Source: an uncultured bacterium (GTDB lineage Bacteria > Bacteroidota > Bacteroidia > Bacteroidales > Muribaculaceae). Taken from it: a stretch of 56,883 nucleotides of DNA. A program made the translations under genes and the position numbers. The notes under the pieces were generated by a model that saw only the letters and a list, made by a program, of their open reading frames with translations, was not told the origin of the DNA and ran no database searches. Below are positions 17,183-26,553 of the stretch, piece by piece. The first letter of the stretch is position 1. Each line of letters opens with the position of its first letter. Location: assembly GCA_905214715.1 (NCBI GenBank), contig CAJMMT010000015.1, positions 1 to 56,883 of the forward strand. The letters are read 5' to 3'.

Positions 17183-17584
17183 TCAGAAGCCGGTCATGAG
17201 GTGTTTGCCGAACCAATATCCCAATGCGCAGGCGAACAGCCCTACGAATATGGTTGCCAGACCGAATATAATCCAGATTCCAAGATGTCCGCTTTCGAAG
17301 TATTTCACGCAGTCGAGTGTGAAAGCCGAGAATGTCGAGTAGCCACCGCAGAAGCCGGTCATCAGTAGCATTGTCCAGGCAATGCGGGTTTCGTTGCTCC
17401 AGTCGGAGGCAACGACCATACCGGCGAATATTCCCATAAGGAGACATCCCGATGAATTTATGACCCAAGTTGCAAAGCCGAGCCATAACCCCGTCGGTTT
17501 CAGGGCCAGCGAAATCAGGTGCCGGCAACAAGCGCCGAATCCGCCTGACAGAAAAACCAGCAGAAGTTGCAACCAGATATTCAT
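17183..17584 (-). CDS. crcB: fluoride ion channel CrcB/Fluc
   Basis: A 133-residue protein with four membrane segments and the family motifs: Gly-Gly-Phe-Gly-Ala-x-x-Arg at residues 14-21, Asn-Ser-Ser-Gly-Cys-Leu near residue 43, and Gly-Phe-Cys-Gly-Gly-Tyr-Ser-Thr-Phe-Ser near residues 77-86 carrying the pore phenylalanines. Fluc channels form dual-topology dimers that export fluoride. I looked for a fluoride riboswitch in the 160 bases upstream and did not see its conserved core. Confidence 0.95.
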   Translation of the reverse strand: MNIWLQLLLVFLSGGFGACCRHLISLALKPTGLWLGFATWVINSSGCLLMGIFAGMVVASDWSNETRIAWTMLLMTGFCGGYSTFSAFTLDCVKYFESGHLGIWIIFGLATIFVGLFACALGYWFGKHLMTGF

Positions 17585-17642
17585 ACAGTAAACTACATTC
17601 TAAGAAGATAACGCACGGAACAGCGAAAAGTTAACGTAATAG

Positions 17643-17677
17643 AAAAGGGCGGTGACAACGCTGTCTCCGCCCTTTTT
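17643..17677. terminator. terminator downstream of the TPR gene
   Basis: AAAAGGGCGG pairs with CCGCCCTTTTT around a 14-base loop. It lies 66 bases beyond the stop of the leftward TPR gene, with an A/T tail on both sides. Confidence 0.82.
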
Positions 17678-17743
17678 CATAAAATAAGCAAAAGTGTTTT
17701 ATTATTTTATGGAGTTTTTGTGCTTCATAATTAAAGTTGGCAA

Positions 17744-18424
17744 TTATTTGCCGAGGCGTGCTTTCTCACGCTCTATATATGCATTGACATCCAAACCGTT
17801 TCCAAGTTTAAACTCGGGATAGTTTTTATTGATGTTTTCGTAGCATTCAAGAGCTTTGTCATACTTTTTCTGAGCGTCGAAAACCACAGCTTCCTTCAAT
17901 AAAACGCGTGGAGCTATCTGAGGGTTCGCTTCAGAAGCTTTAATTGCGCGATTAAATGCATCGATTGCTTTGTCGTACTGTTTGAGATTGACATAGCAGT
18001 CTCCGAGCAGTGCGGCGGCATTGGCGTCAAGAACCTTGTCTTTAGATGAGAATTTCTCAAGACGAGCGGCCGCTTCTTTATATTTGCCAAGATTGTAGAG
18101 GGCCTCGGCGGCACCGAGCTGAGCGAGCTTGGCAGGTGTGCCTGAATAATTGTCGGCTACCTTAGCATATTCGGCGGCTGCTATCGAGTCATTGCCCATG
18201 GCGGTCATTTCCACTTTATTGTAGGCCTCGTATGCTTTCTCGGATTTTGGGTTGTGAATGAGATATATGTAACCGAGTGTAAGCGCAGCTATAAGGATAA
18301 GAGCACCGAATGCCACGTAAATGGCTCGGGTATTGGTGGCCACGGCGCGACCTACGTTGGTCAGGTTCTCATTGAGGACCTCGACAGCATTGTGCTCTTC
18401 GGGATTGGTGTTGTTAGATGCCAT
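17744..18424 (-). CDS. membrane-anchored tetratricopeptide repeat protein (YfgM-like)
   Basis: This 226-residue protein has a cytoplasmic N-terminus of about 30 residues, one membrane segment at residues 34-56, and an outer TPR domain with at least three repeats (helices with Ala-x-x-Leu-Gly-x-x-x-Tyr spacing between residues 80 and 215). The layout resembles YfgM, which works with the SecYEG translocon and periplasmic chaperones, but TPR repeats alone do not fix the role. It has its own promoter and terminator. Confidence 0.82.
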   Translation of the reverse strand: MASNNTNPEEHNAVEVLNENLTNVGRAVATNTRAIYVAFGALILIAALTLGYIYLIHNPKSEKAYEAYNKVEMTAMGNDSIAAAEYAKVADNYSGTPAKLAQLGAAEALYNLGKYKEAAARLEKFSSKDKVLDANAAALLGDCYVNLKQYDKAIDAFNRAIKASEANPQIAPRVLLKEAVVFDAQKKYDKALECYENINKNYPEFKLGNGLDVNAYIEREKARLGK

Positions 18425-18470
18425 TTGGTAAATTCAAATTTGCGGGTTCTTCGTTTTCCCCCTCAAAGTG

Positions 18471-18502
18471 CAAAGTTAAGACTTATTTTTACTATAGACA
18501 AC
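18471..18502 (-). promoter_or_regulatory. promoter of the TPR gene
   Basis: On the minus strand GTTG (18499-18502) and TAACTTTG (18471-18478) are spaced 20 bases apart; the -7 box is a full match and the -33 box has one mismatch. The start codon at 18424 is about 46 bases downstream. Confidence 0.6.
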
Positions 18503-18513
18503 TTTTTGGAGAA

Positions 18514-19887
18514 TTATTTATAGGAAATACGGGCTTTACGGATTACTTTCCATGCCCCACCTTCGAATATTGCCGTACCGCTCGATTCAGTAAACACGGA
18601 ATTAGCGTTGGCGGTATCTTCAAGATCTGCCGATACGCATCCTCCGGCAAGCCATTCGCCGGGGGCCGAAAGCAGACGACGGTCAATCTGCGGATTGTTG
18701 ACTACACGGAAGGTGCCCGAATAACCATCTTCCGTTTCGAGCCGGTAAACAGTGTGTTCCGGGTTAAGCGTCTTGTCGGCACGTACGAATAGTCCGCGCA
18801 TATTTACTCTGCCCAGATAAATTGCACGAGACTGTGTAGCCGGTGGATTGGAGTCGGGCTGGCGTGTCGGGGCCGGTTGGCCGGCAATGGCGGCGAGTCC
18901 GTTTCTTAGGCGTTCAATCTCCTGATCTTTTTTTGCCAGTTCCTCTTTCTGACGCTCTATGGTGTGCAGCAGGGACTCGCGTTCCGCGCGGAGATCTGAA
19001 ACCTCTTTGGCTGCGCGACGCAATTCTCCGTTTTTCTGGTTCAGAGATTCGGTATATTTCTCGCGCATGGCTGCGTTCCCGACCCGTTCGGCTACATTGT
19101 CGCTTACGGCGTTTTCTCCACGCTCGGCCGCTTCCTCGCGCCTGCGGCGGTTATCATTTTTCATAGTGTTGGAAGCGTATATGACGAGCCACGCAACCAC
19201 GCCTACCAATACTATCAGAATAGCTATGTATATCCAGGTGGGGTTGCTCTTGCGTTCTACCGTATCTTCCATTTCGGCTGCTGACGGCGCATTTGCAATG
19301 CTGTCGGCCGATACGGCGGAGTCTTGCAGTCCGGCCATCGCTGCTGCTGCGGCGCTTTCACCATTGGCGGGAACTCCTTCGTTTTCGGCGGTGACAGCTA
19401 CTGCGTCTACCCTCTCTTCCGCTTTTGGGGCCTCTTCCGCTTTTTTAGTTTCTTCTGCCTTTTTTGCCTCTTCCGCTTTGCCGGTTGTATTCTGCGACGG
19501 TGCGGATACCTTCATGGCATTAAGGCGTGAGCGTGTGCGGCTCTTACCTATTTTACCTTTGGCAAGCAGACCGGGCGAGGAATAGAATGTGCCTGCCCAA
19601 TAGTCTATGAGCTTCTGTTTGTCCCACGAAGCATAGTCCCCGGGTGTCTTTACGGCGGTAAAGGTGCGCAGATTCTCTTTTTCTTTTTCCTTAAGTATCT
19701 TTTGCAACTCGGCCATTGTCTTGGGGTGATGTTCGTCAAGATATCCTGACGCATCGTTGGCATAGCGCAGATATGTGATGGCTGTTATCGCGCGGGCTTC
19801 TTCCATTTCCTTGTCGGTAACCGCGTATGCAGGAACAGCGGCCAGACATAAGAAGGCGGCTGTTAAGAGAGTATATATCTTTTTCAT
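18514..19887 (-). CDS. secreted/membrane protein with coiled coil, unknown
   Basis: I choose the start at 19887 (MKKIYTLL), which gives 457 residues with a signal peptide (1-23); the reading from 19944 puts 19 unsuitable residues before it. After a helical domain (24-110) comes a low-complexity Ala/Glu/Lys stretch with KKAEE repeats. A membrane segment follows at about residues 215-237, then a long coiled coil (about 270-335), and a C-terminal beta-rich domain ending at the stop. I do not recognise a family. The layout, with domains on both sides of the inner membrane joined by a coiled coil, suggests an envelope-spanning structural or signalling role; this is inference. Confidence 0.7.
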   Translation of the reverse strand: MKKIYTLLTAAFLCLAAVPAYAVTDKEMEEARAITAITYLRYANDASGYLDEHHPKTMAELQKILKEKEKENLRTFTAVKTPGDYASWDKQKLIDYWAGTFYSSPGLLAKGKIGKSRTRSRLNAMKVSAPSQNTTGKAEEAKKAEETKKAEEAPKAEERVDAVAVTAENEGVPANGESAAAAAMAGLQDSAVSADSIANAPSAAEMEDTVERKSNPTWIYIAILIVLVGVVAWLVIYASNTMKNDNRRRREEAAERGENAVSDNVAERVGNAAMREKYTESLNQKNGELRRAAKEVSDLRAERESLLHTIERQKEELAKKDQEIERLRNGLAAIAGQPAPTRQPDSNPPATQSRAIYLGRVNMRGLFVRADKTLNPEHTVYRLETEDGYSGTFRVVNNPQIDRRLLSAPGEWLAGGCVSADLEDTANANSVFTESSGTAIFEGGAWKVIRKARISYK

Positions 19888-19957
19888 TGTCTGTAAGAAT
19901 GATGTATCGGTCAGATGGAGGGGTGTCATGTCTCTCCATCTCATAATACAGGAATTA

Positions 19958-20015
19958 CAAAGTTAACCCTTTTTAGCCAATATCCATCATTCAGATTGAT
20001 TTTTACTAATATTTA
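19958..20015. other. divergent intergenic region
   Basis: The 398 bases between 19887 and 20286 hold no gene. TAACTTTG read leftward at 19958-19965 is a full -7 match for the coiled-coil gene. The rightward promoters are listed separately. The rest, up to 20285, is AT-rich leader sequence with no recognisable riboswitch. Confidence 0.5.
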
Positions 20016-20063
20016 TATATTTGCAAAAATGTTGCAATATTATAATAGATATTGTTATATTTG
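20016..20063 (+). promoter_or_regulatory. two tandem -7 boxes for the large secreted protein
   Basis: TATATTTG occurs twice, at 20016-20023 and 20056-20063, both full matches to TAnnTTTG. The second has GTTG at 20031-20034, 21 bases upstream, as a near -33 box. Transcripts from either would carry an untranslated leader of about 220-260 bases. Confidence 0.55.
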
Positions 20064-20285
20064 TGGTTTAAACATTAATTATGGGTAATTTTTTTATTGA
20101 ATATTGTGAATAATTGTAATTAAAAATAGAATATAGTAATGAGGCGCGGGCTCTTTTGATTGACAAATGCGGTAAAATGGTTGTCTGTCATGAGGTAGCG
20201 GAAAGATTTCTGTGACTTTGCGCATAGACCGATCGTATGAGGCAATCATGAGTTCCAACTTCTTAACAACTAAATAAAACATCAT

Positions 20286-23200
20286 ATGAAGAAAATTTAC
20301 TTACCATTGGTCTACGGACTTCTCGCGGTTGGCAGTATGCTTTCAGCGCAGGCGGCCGAATGGTCTTATGACTGGCCTATTCCGGCTACAAAAGATAAAG
20401 ACACAGGTTATGCCAACGGCTTTTACAATTTCAGTTCAAGTTTCGATGCGGATCTGACCCAGATGGATCGCACTTTGGACGGACGCAAATGGACACTCAC
20501 ATTCGATGCGGACACGCAAGTGGCTTATACATCTTCCGGACAGATGGTGGGAAGCGCGGTTGCAGGTAAAGGGACATCGTTCTTTACACTTGCATCAGAT
20601 TCTTTTGACGGAGTGATAAAATCGGCTACCATCCAGATCAAGACCAAAGCCACCGATGCTACAGTCGGCGTTACAGTCGGCGACGTATCATACTTATGTA
20701 ATGATAAGGTTGCTGAAAATGTGACTGGAGATAATGAGGTGCATGAATATAAATTCATTCCCGGAGAAAACGATGGAGTAAAGGGAACTGTCTCGTTCCG
20801 TTACGATGCTCCGTCAGCCAACACCGCCAATTATATTAAGCTGATAACAATAGAATACGAGGAGCGTGTAGCCGGTGTGAGATCTCCGATACTGACTCCC
20901 GCGCCAGGTATATACGACGCGCCTGTAGAAGTCTCCATATCCGGAGTGGAGGGAAGCGAGATTCTCTATACGTTGGATGGCTCGAATCCGCTTGCCGAAG
21001 ACAATGCGGCGGCCGTAATATATGACGGTCCTTTCACTGTCTCGGAGACAACGCTTGTGAAGTGTGTTACTAAAAAGGATGGCGATGCAAGCGCCGTAGT
21101 GGAGGGCCGTTATAATATAAGGAAAGAGGCAGGGCTTTCATTACTGAAAGAATCGTTTGAAATTGAACTTCTTGAAGAAGATTTAATACTCATAGACAAT
21201 CCCAACAATCTATCACCTATAACATACAGCAGTTCCAATAGCCCGGTGGCATGGAGCGACAAGTATGGTCATATCTACACCTATTCGCTCGGTGAGGCTG
21301 TAATATCGGTAAACTTCGCGGGTAACGACGATTTCATGCCCCAGACGCTGACTGTGCCGGTTAAGGTTGTGGCCAAAGAACCTGTGGAAGGATTCACAGT
21401 GTCGCCGGAGTCGGGTACTTATGACGGGCCTCTTACGGTTACCGTGAAATGCACGGATCCACGCGTGGAGACTATATGGTATAATATAGGAGACACGCCT
21501 TCGGAAGTCGATGACCTTGGCATATTGCAATATGGCCAGTATGCTATCCATGAAGGTACGGAGCTCACTCTTACCCTCGACCATGATTGCGTGCTTTCGG
21601 TTCAGGCTATGGGTCTGAATCTTTGGAGCGAAGCCAAATTCATCGACTATAAAGTCGTAATGCCGTTGAAGGCTGATTTCAAAGCAGACGTAGACAATTA
21701 CGAGGTGATTTATCATCAGGGATTCGACAGTATGGACGAAGCTATGACATGGGATTATTCTTCGGGTTCCGAGTTCGCTATCGTTTCCAGGAGTCCGATA
21801 GAGGGAGTGCCTGATTTCTCCGCTATAAACCCTGAAAGCAAGAGTTCTCTTTACCATAATTACAAGAATGAATCGTCGATATCGATAGCGGCCTCTCCTG
21901 TAATGACCGTGCCTGAAAACGCGAAGTTGCGTTTCCATATGGCGTTCAATCCCGTATGGCTTTATTGGGGTAATATCCTGATATATGCCTGCGAAAATAG
22001 CGACGATGCCGTTCCGGTCGAGATTTGGAATGCCAATGATGCGGCTAACGAGGCGGCGACCGACGATGTGAAATGGAACCAATATTATGTGGATTTGTCT
22101 GATCTGACAGGAAAAGAAGTTTATTTCGCCTTGGCTTACGATACGGGTGGTGACCAGATGCTGCTTGATGATTTCGAAATGGTTACGGCTCTTCCTGAAA
22201 GCGACGTCGTAAATGTTGTAGCCGGTAGTTCTGTATCTTTCATGGATCTTTCCACCGGAAATCCAGACAGTTGGAACTGGCAGTTACCCGGTTCGTCGGA
22301 AGGCTCTTCATACGATCGGAATCCTATCGTAACTTACAATACCCCCGGTACCTATGATGTAACTCTGACCGTCACCAAAGGTCAGGAATCAGATACTATG
22401 GTGCGCTCCGGCTATGTAGTTGTGACCGGAAGTGCGCCTGCAGCTGAGATCGGACTCCCGGAGAGGGTATATTACTCGCCCGAGGCCGGAATCGTAGTCC
22501 CTCTCGATACCCCGCTTACATTTACCGACAAGTCTAAAGGTGGTCCCGTGTCATGGCTGTGGACATTGCCCGGTACCGATCTCAAGAGTGCGGTTACCCG
22601 TAATGTAACGGTAAAATATGAGAATGCAGGAATGTATGACGTAGATCTGACTGTATCCAACGATTATGGAAACTCAAGTACCTATATTTATGGTGTCAAG
22701 GCCGGAGGAGAGTCGCTGATATGGAATATCCCTACTCGTTATAATGAAGATCTCGGCATGATATCCCTTGGATGGTATGGATCATACGGCGGTACGAACT
22801 GGCTTGACATGGATGCTTTCGCCGAACGTTTCGAGGCCCCTCTTGCCCCGGCTACCGTAAGTGGAGTGAACATTTATTTTGCGGCTGTGGATCATGGTAA
22901 CGATACAGATGAACTAACCGTGTCTCTTTTGATTCCAGGAGCCGATGGAATGCCGGCTACCGAACTGGCCAGAACGTCTCTGACTCTTGACAAACTCGTG
23001 GACGCTTCGGAAACGTACAACGATCCGACATGGTTCCCGTTTGAAACTCCTGTAGATGTTAATACCCCCTTCTTTATATCGGTAACAGGATTCCCGAATG
23101 GAGACAGCGACAATGTGGTGATGTATTCATTGCGTAGAGAAGACGGTATCAATACCGCATATCATCTGCTGAAAGAGTTGGATGACAACAATCAGCCCAC

Positions 23201-23423
23201 CGGAGAAACGAGATGGTATTCGCAGGAGGAAGACCCGACATCATTCGCCATCGCACCGAAGATACAGTTCGGGGCTGCTCCGGTAGGTGTCGCAGCTCTC
23301 GATGCTGACAACGAAGAGACGGAAGTTTTCAACATGCAGGGAATGCGTATGCCGAAACGTAACCTTGAACGCGGCATCTATATCGAACGCCGCGGATCTA
23401 AGGTGGTCAAGATATTGAAATGA
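20286..23423 (+). CDS. large secreted multi-domain surface protein with PKD repeats
   Basis: The 1045-residue precursor has a signal peptide (1-23). In order it shows a beta-rich N-terminal domain; two chitobiase/hexosaminidase C-terminal-like modules (about 200-275 and 370-460, each starting Pro-x-x-G-x-Y-(D)-x-P-V/L); a jelly-roll-like region resembling cleaved-adhesin domains (about 480-640, ending Leu-Leu-Asp-Asp-Phe); and two PKD repeats (about 650-715 and 735-805, with Trp-x-Trp-x-x-Pro-Gly and Tyr-Asp-Val). A further beta domain follows, then a C-terminal tail (NMQGMRMPKR then GIYIERR) like the type IX-style sorting signal. It has no catalytic domain that I recognise, so an adhesive or glycan-binding surface role is inferred. 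Confidence 0.8.
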   Translation: MKKIYLPLVYGLLAVGSMLSAQAAEWSYDWPIPATKDKDTGYANGFYNFSSSFDADLTQMDRTLDGRKWTLTFDADTQVAYTSSGQMVGSAVAGKGTSFFTLASDSFDGVIKSATIQIKTKATDATVGVTVGDVSYLCNDKVAENVTGDNEVHEYKFIPGENDGVKGTVSFRYDAPSANTANYIKLITIEYEERVAGVRSPILTPAPGIYDAPVEVSISGVEGSEILYTLDGSNPLAEDNAAAVIYDGPFTVSETTLVKCVTKKDGDASAVVEGRYNIRKEAGLSLLKESFEIELLEEDLILIDNPNNLSPITYSSSNSPVAWSDKYGHIYTYSLGEAVISVNFAGNDDFMPQTLTVPVKVVAKEPVEGFTVSPESGTYDGPLTVTVKCTDPRVETIWYNIGDTPSEVDDLGILQYGQYAIHEGTELTLTLDHDCVLSVQAMGLNLWSEAKFIDYKVVMPLKADFKADVDNYEVIYHQGFDSMDEAMTWDYSSGSEFAIVSRSPIEGVPDFSAINPESKSSLYHNYKNESSISIAASPVMTVPENAKLRFHMAFNPVWLYWGNILIYACENSDDAVPVEIWNANDAANEAATDDVKWNQYYVDLSDLTGKEVYFALAYDTGGDQMLLDDFEMVTALPESDVVNVVAGSSVSFMDLSTGNPDSWNWQLPGSSEGSSYDRNPIVTYNTPGTYDVTLTVTKGQESDTMVRSGYVVVTGSAPAAEIGLPERVYYSPEAGIVVPLDTPLTFTDKSKGGPVSWLWTLPGTDLKSAVTRNVTVKYENAGMYDVDLTVSNDYGNSSTYIYGVKAGGESLIWNIPTRYNEDLGMISLGWYGSYGGTNWLDMDAFAERFEAPLAPATVSGVNIYFAAVDHGNDTDELTVSLLIPGADGMPATELARTSLTLDKLVDASETYNDPTWFPFETPVDVNTPFFISVTGFPNGDSDNVVMYSLRREDGINTAYHLLKELDDNNQPTGETRWYSQEEDPTSFAIAPKIQFGAAPVGVAALDADNEETEVFNMQGMRMPKRNLERGIYIERRGSKVVKILK

Positions 23424-23466
23424 TAAAGAGACTGCCTGAATAAAGGTAGATTGATGTGATATGAGA

Positions 23467-23505
23467 AGCCGGTGGATGATCGGGAAATCCGATTATCCAC
23501 CGGCT
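23467..23505. terminator. long hairpin terminator
   Basis: AGCCGGTGGAT pairs perfectly with ATCCACCGGCT, and an inner ATCGG/CCGAT pair extends the stem. It lies 44 bases after the stop of the large secreted protein and before the convergent rpoN end, so it can serve both. Confidence 0.8.
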
Positions 23506-23557
23506 GTAGTGTATGATGCCGTCAGGATTATGTTGTGTCAGTACCGGGTCCGGTGAT

Positions 23558-24976
23558 TCATGATTCGCGGCGCAAGCGTGCTACCGGTATTTTCATCCGG
23601 TCGCGATATTTCGCTACCGTACGGCGTGATATGTCGTATCCACGTTCGGTCATAGCCTTCTGGAGCTTTTCATCGCTCAACGGGTGCCGTTTGTCCTCTT
23701 TTTCTATCAGATTTTTGATTTCTGCCTCAAGTTTGCGGTTGGTCAGTGCACTTGTGTCTTCTCCATTCTCGCCCACAGTGTCGCTAAAGAAAAAACGCAT
23801 GGGAAATATTCCCCAAGGAGTCTGGATATATTTCCCGGCGGTGGCGCGCGATACCACCGATGCATCGAATCCTGTGAGTGCCATTATGTCTTTAAGCATC
23901 ATAGGGCGGAGACGGTAAAGGTCTCTGGTTTCGAAATACTCTTTCTGTATTTTCAGTATTGCGGCCGCTACCTTAAGCAAAGTCTGCTGGCGCATGGTAA
24001 GAAGGCGTATGAACTCTTTGGCTTCGCCTACACGGCTCGATATAAATTCCAGCCCTTTTTTACGTTTGGGACCGGGTTGCGCTTTAAGACTTTCGATAGC
24101 CTGTGCGAAAGTCTGCTCTATGGCCAATTCCGGAATCCGATTGGCGAGTGCGATTGTGAGACCGTTGTCAGACTCTTCCAAAATGAAATCGGGTACGACA
24201 AAATTGGCCGCTGACGAATTTCTGCCTTCAAACTGCGCTCCGGGTTTTGGATTAAACTGTACTATGAGGTCTATGGCTTTGGCTACATTTTCGGCCGGAA
24301 GTTTCATTGCCGATGCTATCCTGTCGTAATGTTTCAACGCGAAGGTATCGAAATAATCACGCAAGATTGCAATTGCAGTTTCTTTCTCTTTCGTTTCCGG
24401 AAGACGCTCAGCCTGTAGAAGCAGGGACTCCTGAAGGTCTGAAGCCCCGACTCCCGCCGGGTCAAGTTCCTTTACGGTGGCCAAAGCCCGTTGCCATACG
24501 TCGTCGGGAAGGTCGATACCTTCGTTTATGGCCATGTCGAGACTTATCTGGCTGATCGGTGTGCGTAAGTAGCCGTTGGAATCGAGACTTCCTATAATGA
24601 ACCGTGCCGCCTCCTCTTCATTTGTCGAAAGGTCTTTTTCAGGTAACTGTGCGTAAAGATGGTCGTAAAGGTTGGGTGTATCTTCAGAAGGAGGAATGTC
24701 CTGAAAAGAAACAGACGATGCAGAGCCCGGCGGACGCCACGTCGGGCGCGCCCACTCTTCATCGTCTCTTGATTGTTCTGTATGATTTACGTTTGGTTCC
24801 GGTTCAGATATAACCTCAAGGGCAGGGTTGGATTGCAGTTCCTGATCTACTGCTTCCTCAAATTCCGGAGCATTAAGCTCCAGAAGTCTTACGAAGCGCA
24901 ACTGTTGCTGAGACAATCGCGTTGTAAGCCGTTGAGTCTGTTTCTGCGATAGGGATTGCGAATTCGATTTTGGCAT
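23558..24976 (-). CDS. rpoN: RNA polymerase sigma-54 factor
   Basis: A 472-residue sigma-54. The Gln/Leu-rich region I starts at residue 1 (many Gln and Leu up to about 45), an acidic region II follows, and the core-binding and DNA-binding region III ends in the RpoN box, here Ser-Arg-Arg-Thr-Val-Ala-Lys-Tyr-Arg, close to the C-terminus. It directs transcription at -24/-12 promoters and needs enhancer-binding ATPases, none of which is encoded in this window. I favour the start at 24976 (MPKSNSQ), where region I begins; the codon at 25000 would add eight residues. Confidence 0.95.
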   Translation of the reverse strand: MPKSNSQSLSQKQTQRLTTRLSQQQLRFVRLLELNAPEFEEAVDQELQSNPALEVISEPEPNVNHTEQSRDDEEWARPTWRPPGSASSVSFQDIPPSEDTPNLYDHLYAQLPEKDLSTNEEEAARFIIGSLDSNGYLRTPISQISLDMAINEGIDLPDDVWQRALATVKELDPAGVGASDLQESLLLQAERLPETKEKETAIAILRDYFDTFALKHYDRIASAMKLPAENVAKAIDLIVQFNPKPGAQFEGRNSSAANFVVPDFILEESDNGLTIALANRIPELAIEQTFAQAIESLKAQPGPKRKKGLEFISSRVGEAKEFIRLLTMRQQTLLKVAAAILKIQKEYFETRDLYRLRPMMLKDIMALTGFDASVVSRATAGKYIQTPWGIFPMRFFFSDTVGENGEDTSALTNRKLEAEIKNLIEKEDKRHPLSDEKLQKAMTERGYDISRRTVAKYRDRMKIPVARLRRES

Positions 24977-25006
24977 CTGAACAGAATCGCGTATAAACAC
25001 ATTATG

Positions 25007-25621
25007 TTATTTGCTGCTACAGTGACCGCCGCACTTGCAATCGTCGGCTTTGTCTTCGCCGTGGCAACCACAATCGTTTCCGCAACCGTCGCCACAGCCG
25101 CCGTCGCCATGGTGACATCCGCCTCCGCAGCAGTGACGTGGTTTCAGTTCCTCTTCGGTAGCGTCACGTACTTCGATAACTTCACCGTCGAACTGTACTG
25201 TAAGGCCGGCGAAAGGATGATTGAAATCCATTGTAACGTTATTGGCATCTATGGAAATCACGCGGCCTGTTACAGTATAGCCGTCTTCGGTAAGCATGGG
25301 GAGCAATGCCCCCTCTTTTACCTCTTCGGCCATCTTCCCGTCGCGCTCGAAAGTGGAGGCGGGCAGAGTGATGACATTATCCTCAAGACGTTCCCCAAAC
25401 GCTACTTTCGGGGGAAGGGTTACAGAAAACTTGTCGGCGGCTTTTAATCCTTCCATGGTGCTTTGCAGTCCGGGGATGATCTCGTTGGTTACACCGTAGA
25501 CCATAGTGTCGGGAGCATCGGCCTTTGCTTCGAAGAGAAGAGTGCCGGTGTTTGCGTCGGTAAGACGATATGTAAAGGCTACGAATTTGCCGTTGCCTAC
25601 TGTTTCATTATTATTTTTCAT
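25007..25621 (-). CDS. slyD: FKBP-type peptidyl-prolyl isomerase SlyD with metal-binding tail
   Basis: The first 150 residues form a SlyD-like FKBP domain with an inserted IF chaperone loop (VTYGvTNEIIPGL then the Lys-Phe-Ser-Val region, and Asp-Phe-Asn-His-Pro-(F/L)-Ala-Gly near residue 130). The last 45 residues are a Cys/His/Gly-rich tail with at least eleven cysteines and six histidines, typical of SlyD proteins that bind nickel, zinc or copper. It folds proline-containing proteins and may supply metal to enzymes. It lies 30 bases upstream of rpoN on the same strand. Confidence 0.93.
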   Translation of the reverse strand: MKNNNETVGNGKFVAFTYRLTDANTGTLLFEAKADAPDTMVYGVTNEIIPGLQSTMEGLKAADKFSVTLPPKVAFGERLEDNVITLPASTFERDGKMAEEVKEGALLPMLTEDGYTVTGRVISIDANNVTMDFNHPFAGLTVQFDGEVIEVRDATEEELKPRHCCGGGCHHGDGGCGDGCGNDCGCHGEDKADDCKCGGHCSSK

Positions 25622-25709
25622 TATTGGTGTTTATGGGAGATTGATACTTTTCGGCATGGTGCGGACATAGAGTCGCTGAAGCCGTGTTTTTATTTAATTG
25701 GAGCTTGTT

Positions 25710-26501
25710 TTATTCGGCGGGAATGTCGTCGTTTTCCGAGGTCTCGGTTTCTTCGGGATGCTTCAACATATACTGTTCCTGTATTGGAACTACATTGAAA
25801 TAGAACCCATTGGCGACCTTGTCTTTGTATTTCTTGGCTGTCTCGGGAGTGGGTTGAACCGTAAGGTAGTCGTAGCCGGGTTCAAGGAACTGGGCATCGG
25901 TGGCTTCGTATCCGAGCACTTGTATCAGATCGTATTCATGCATCGGATATATTACATACCATGCATTTTCCGTATTTTCTCCCGTTCCTGTGCTTTTGAT
26001 GGCACCTAACAGATGTTCGAGACGGTATTCCCATATTTTTGCGCTCATGTCCTTGCGTTTCTCTTTAAGGACATGGACAAGGAAGGCCATCTGGCGTAAA
26101 TCGAATGGATTGTCTTTGAGACTCAGCTCAGCATATTTCCTTATAGTGTCTATCTCCTCTTTAGAGTGGGTGGCTTTCAGACGCAGGTCGTCGGTGACAC
26201 CTGAGAAACGTGAAGTCCTGTACGGATCGTAGTCTTCCTGAAACATGTAACCGAGGTATAGGTTACGGTATTCCTCGTTGGTCATAGTAGTGTCGTTACG
26301 GTTGTATTTCGACATCAGTTTCGGGAAATACATAGGGTTGGAAGGATCGAGCGTGGACTGGCGTATCTTTTCCAGATCAGGCTTCGAGACGGTTATTTTT
26401 CTTTTGTTCTGAATTTGAGATGCCTCTTTCTGTGCCGACAGGGTTAGAGCTCCTGTAAGCATAGATAAGGTACATAATATGATTGTAAGAGTCTTGTTCA
26501 C
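25710..26501 (-). CDS. DUF4919 domain protein, secreted
   Basis: A 263-residue protein with a signal peptide (1-23) and a mature part that matches DUF4919: Pro-Met-Tyr-Phe-Pro-Lys-Leu-Met, then Asn-Asp-Thr-Thr-Met-Thr-x-Glu-Glu-Tyr-Arg-x-Leu-Tyr-x-Gly-Tyr (about residues 55-90). The predicted fold is helical. Members occur widely in Bacteroidales and have no assigned function. It is 88 bases upstream of slyD on the same strand and 52 bases downstream of a small membrane protein gene. Confidence 0.82.
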   Translation of the reverse strand: MNKTLTIILCTLSMLTGALTLSAQKEASQIQNKRKITVSKPDLEKIRQSTLDPSNPMYFPKLMSKYNRNDTTMTNEEYRNLYLGYMFQEDYDPYRTSRFSGVTDDLRLKATHSKEEIDTIRKYAELSLKDNPFDLRQMAFLVHVLKEKRKDMSAKIWEYRLEHLLGAIKSTGTGENTENAWYVIYPMHEYDLIQVLGYEATDAQFLEPGYDYLTVQPTPETAKKYKDKVANGFYFNVVPIQEQYMLKHPEETETSENDDIPAE

Positions 26502-26553
26502 GTGTTTCTCGGTTTAATAAACTGTATGGAAGTCTGGAATACAGGTGTGTGAT

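Noticed and set aside
17585..17744. Fluoride riboswitch upstream of crcB
   Set aside because: The conserved pseudoknot core is not seen; the only structure there is the terminator of the TPR gene.
21213..22082. Leftward open frame of 289 codons inside the PKD protein gene
   Set aside because: Composition and lack of start context mark it as an antisense shadow of the PKD gene.
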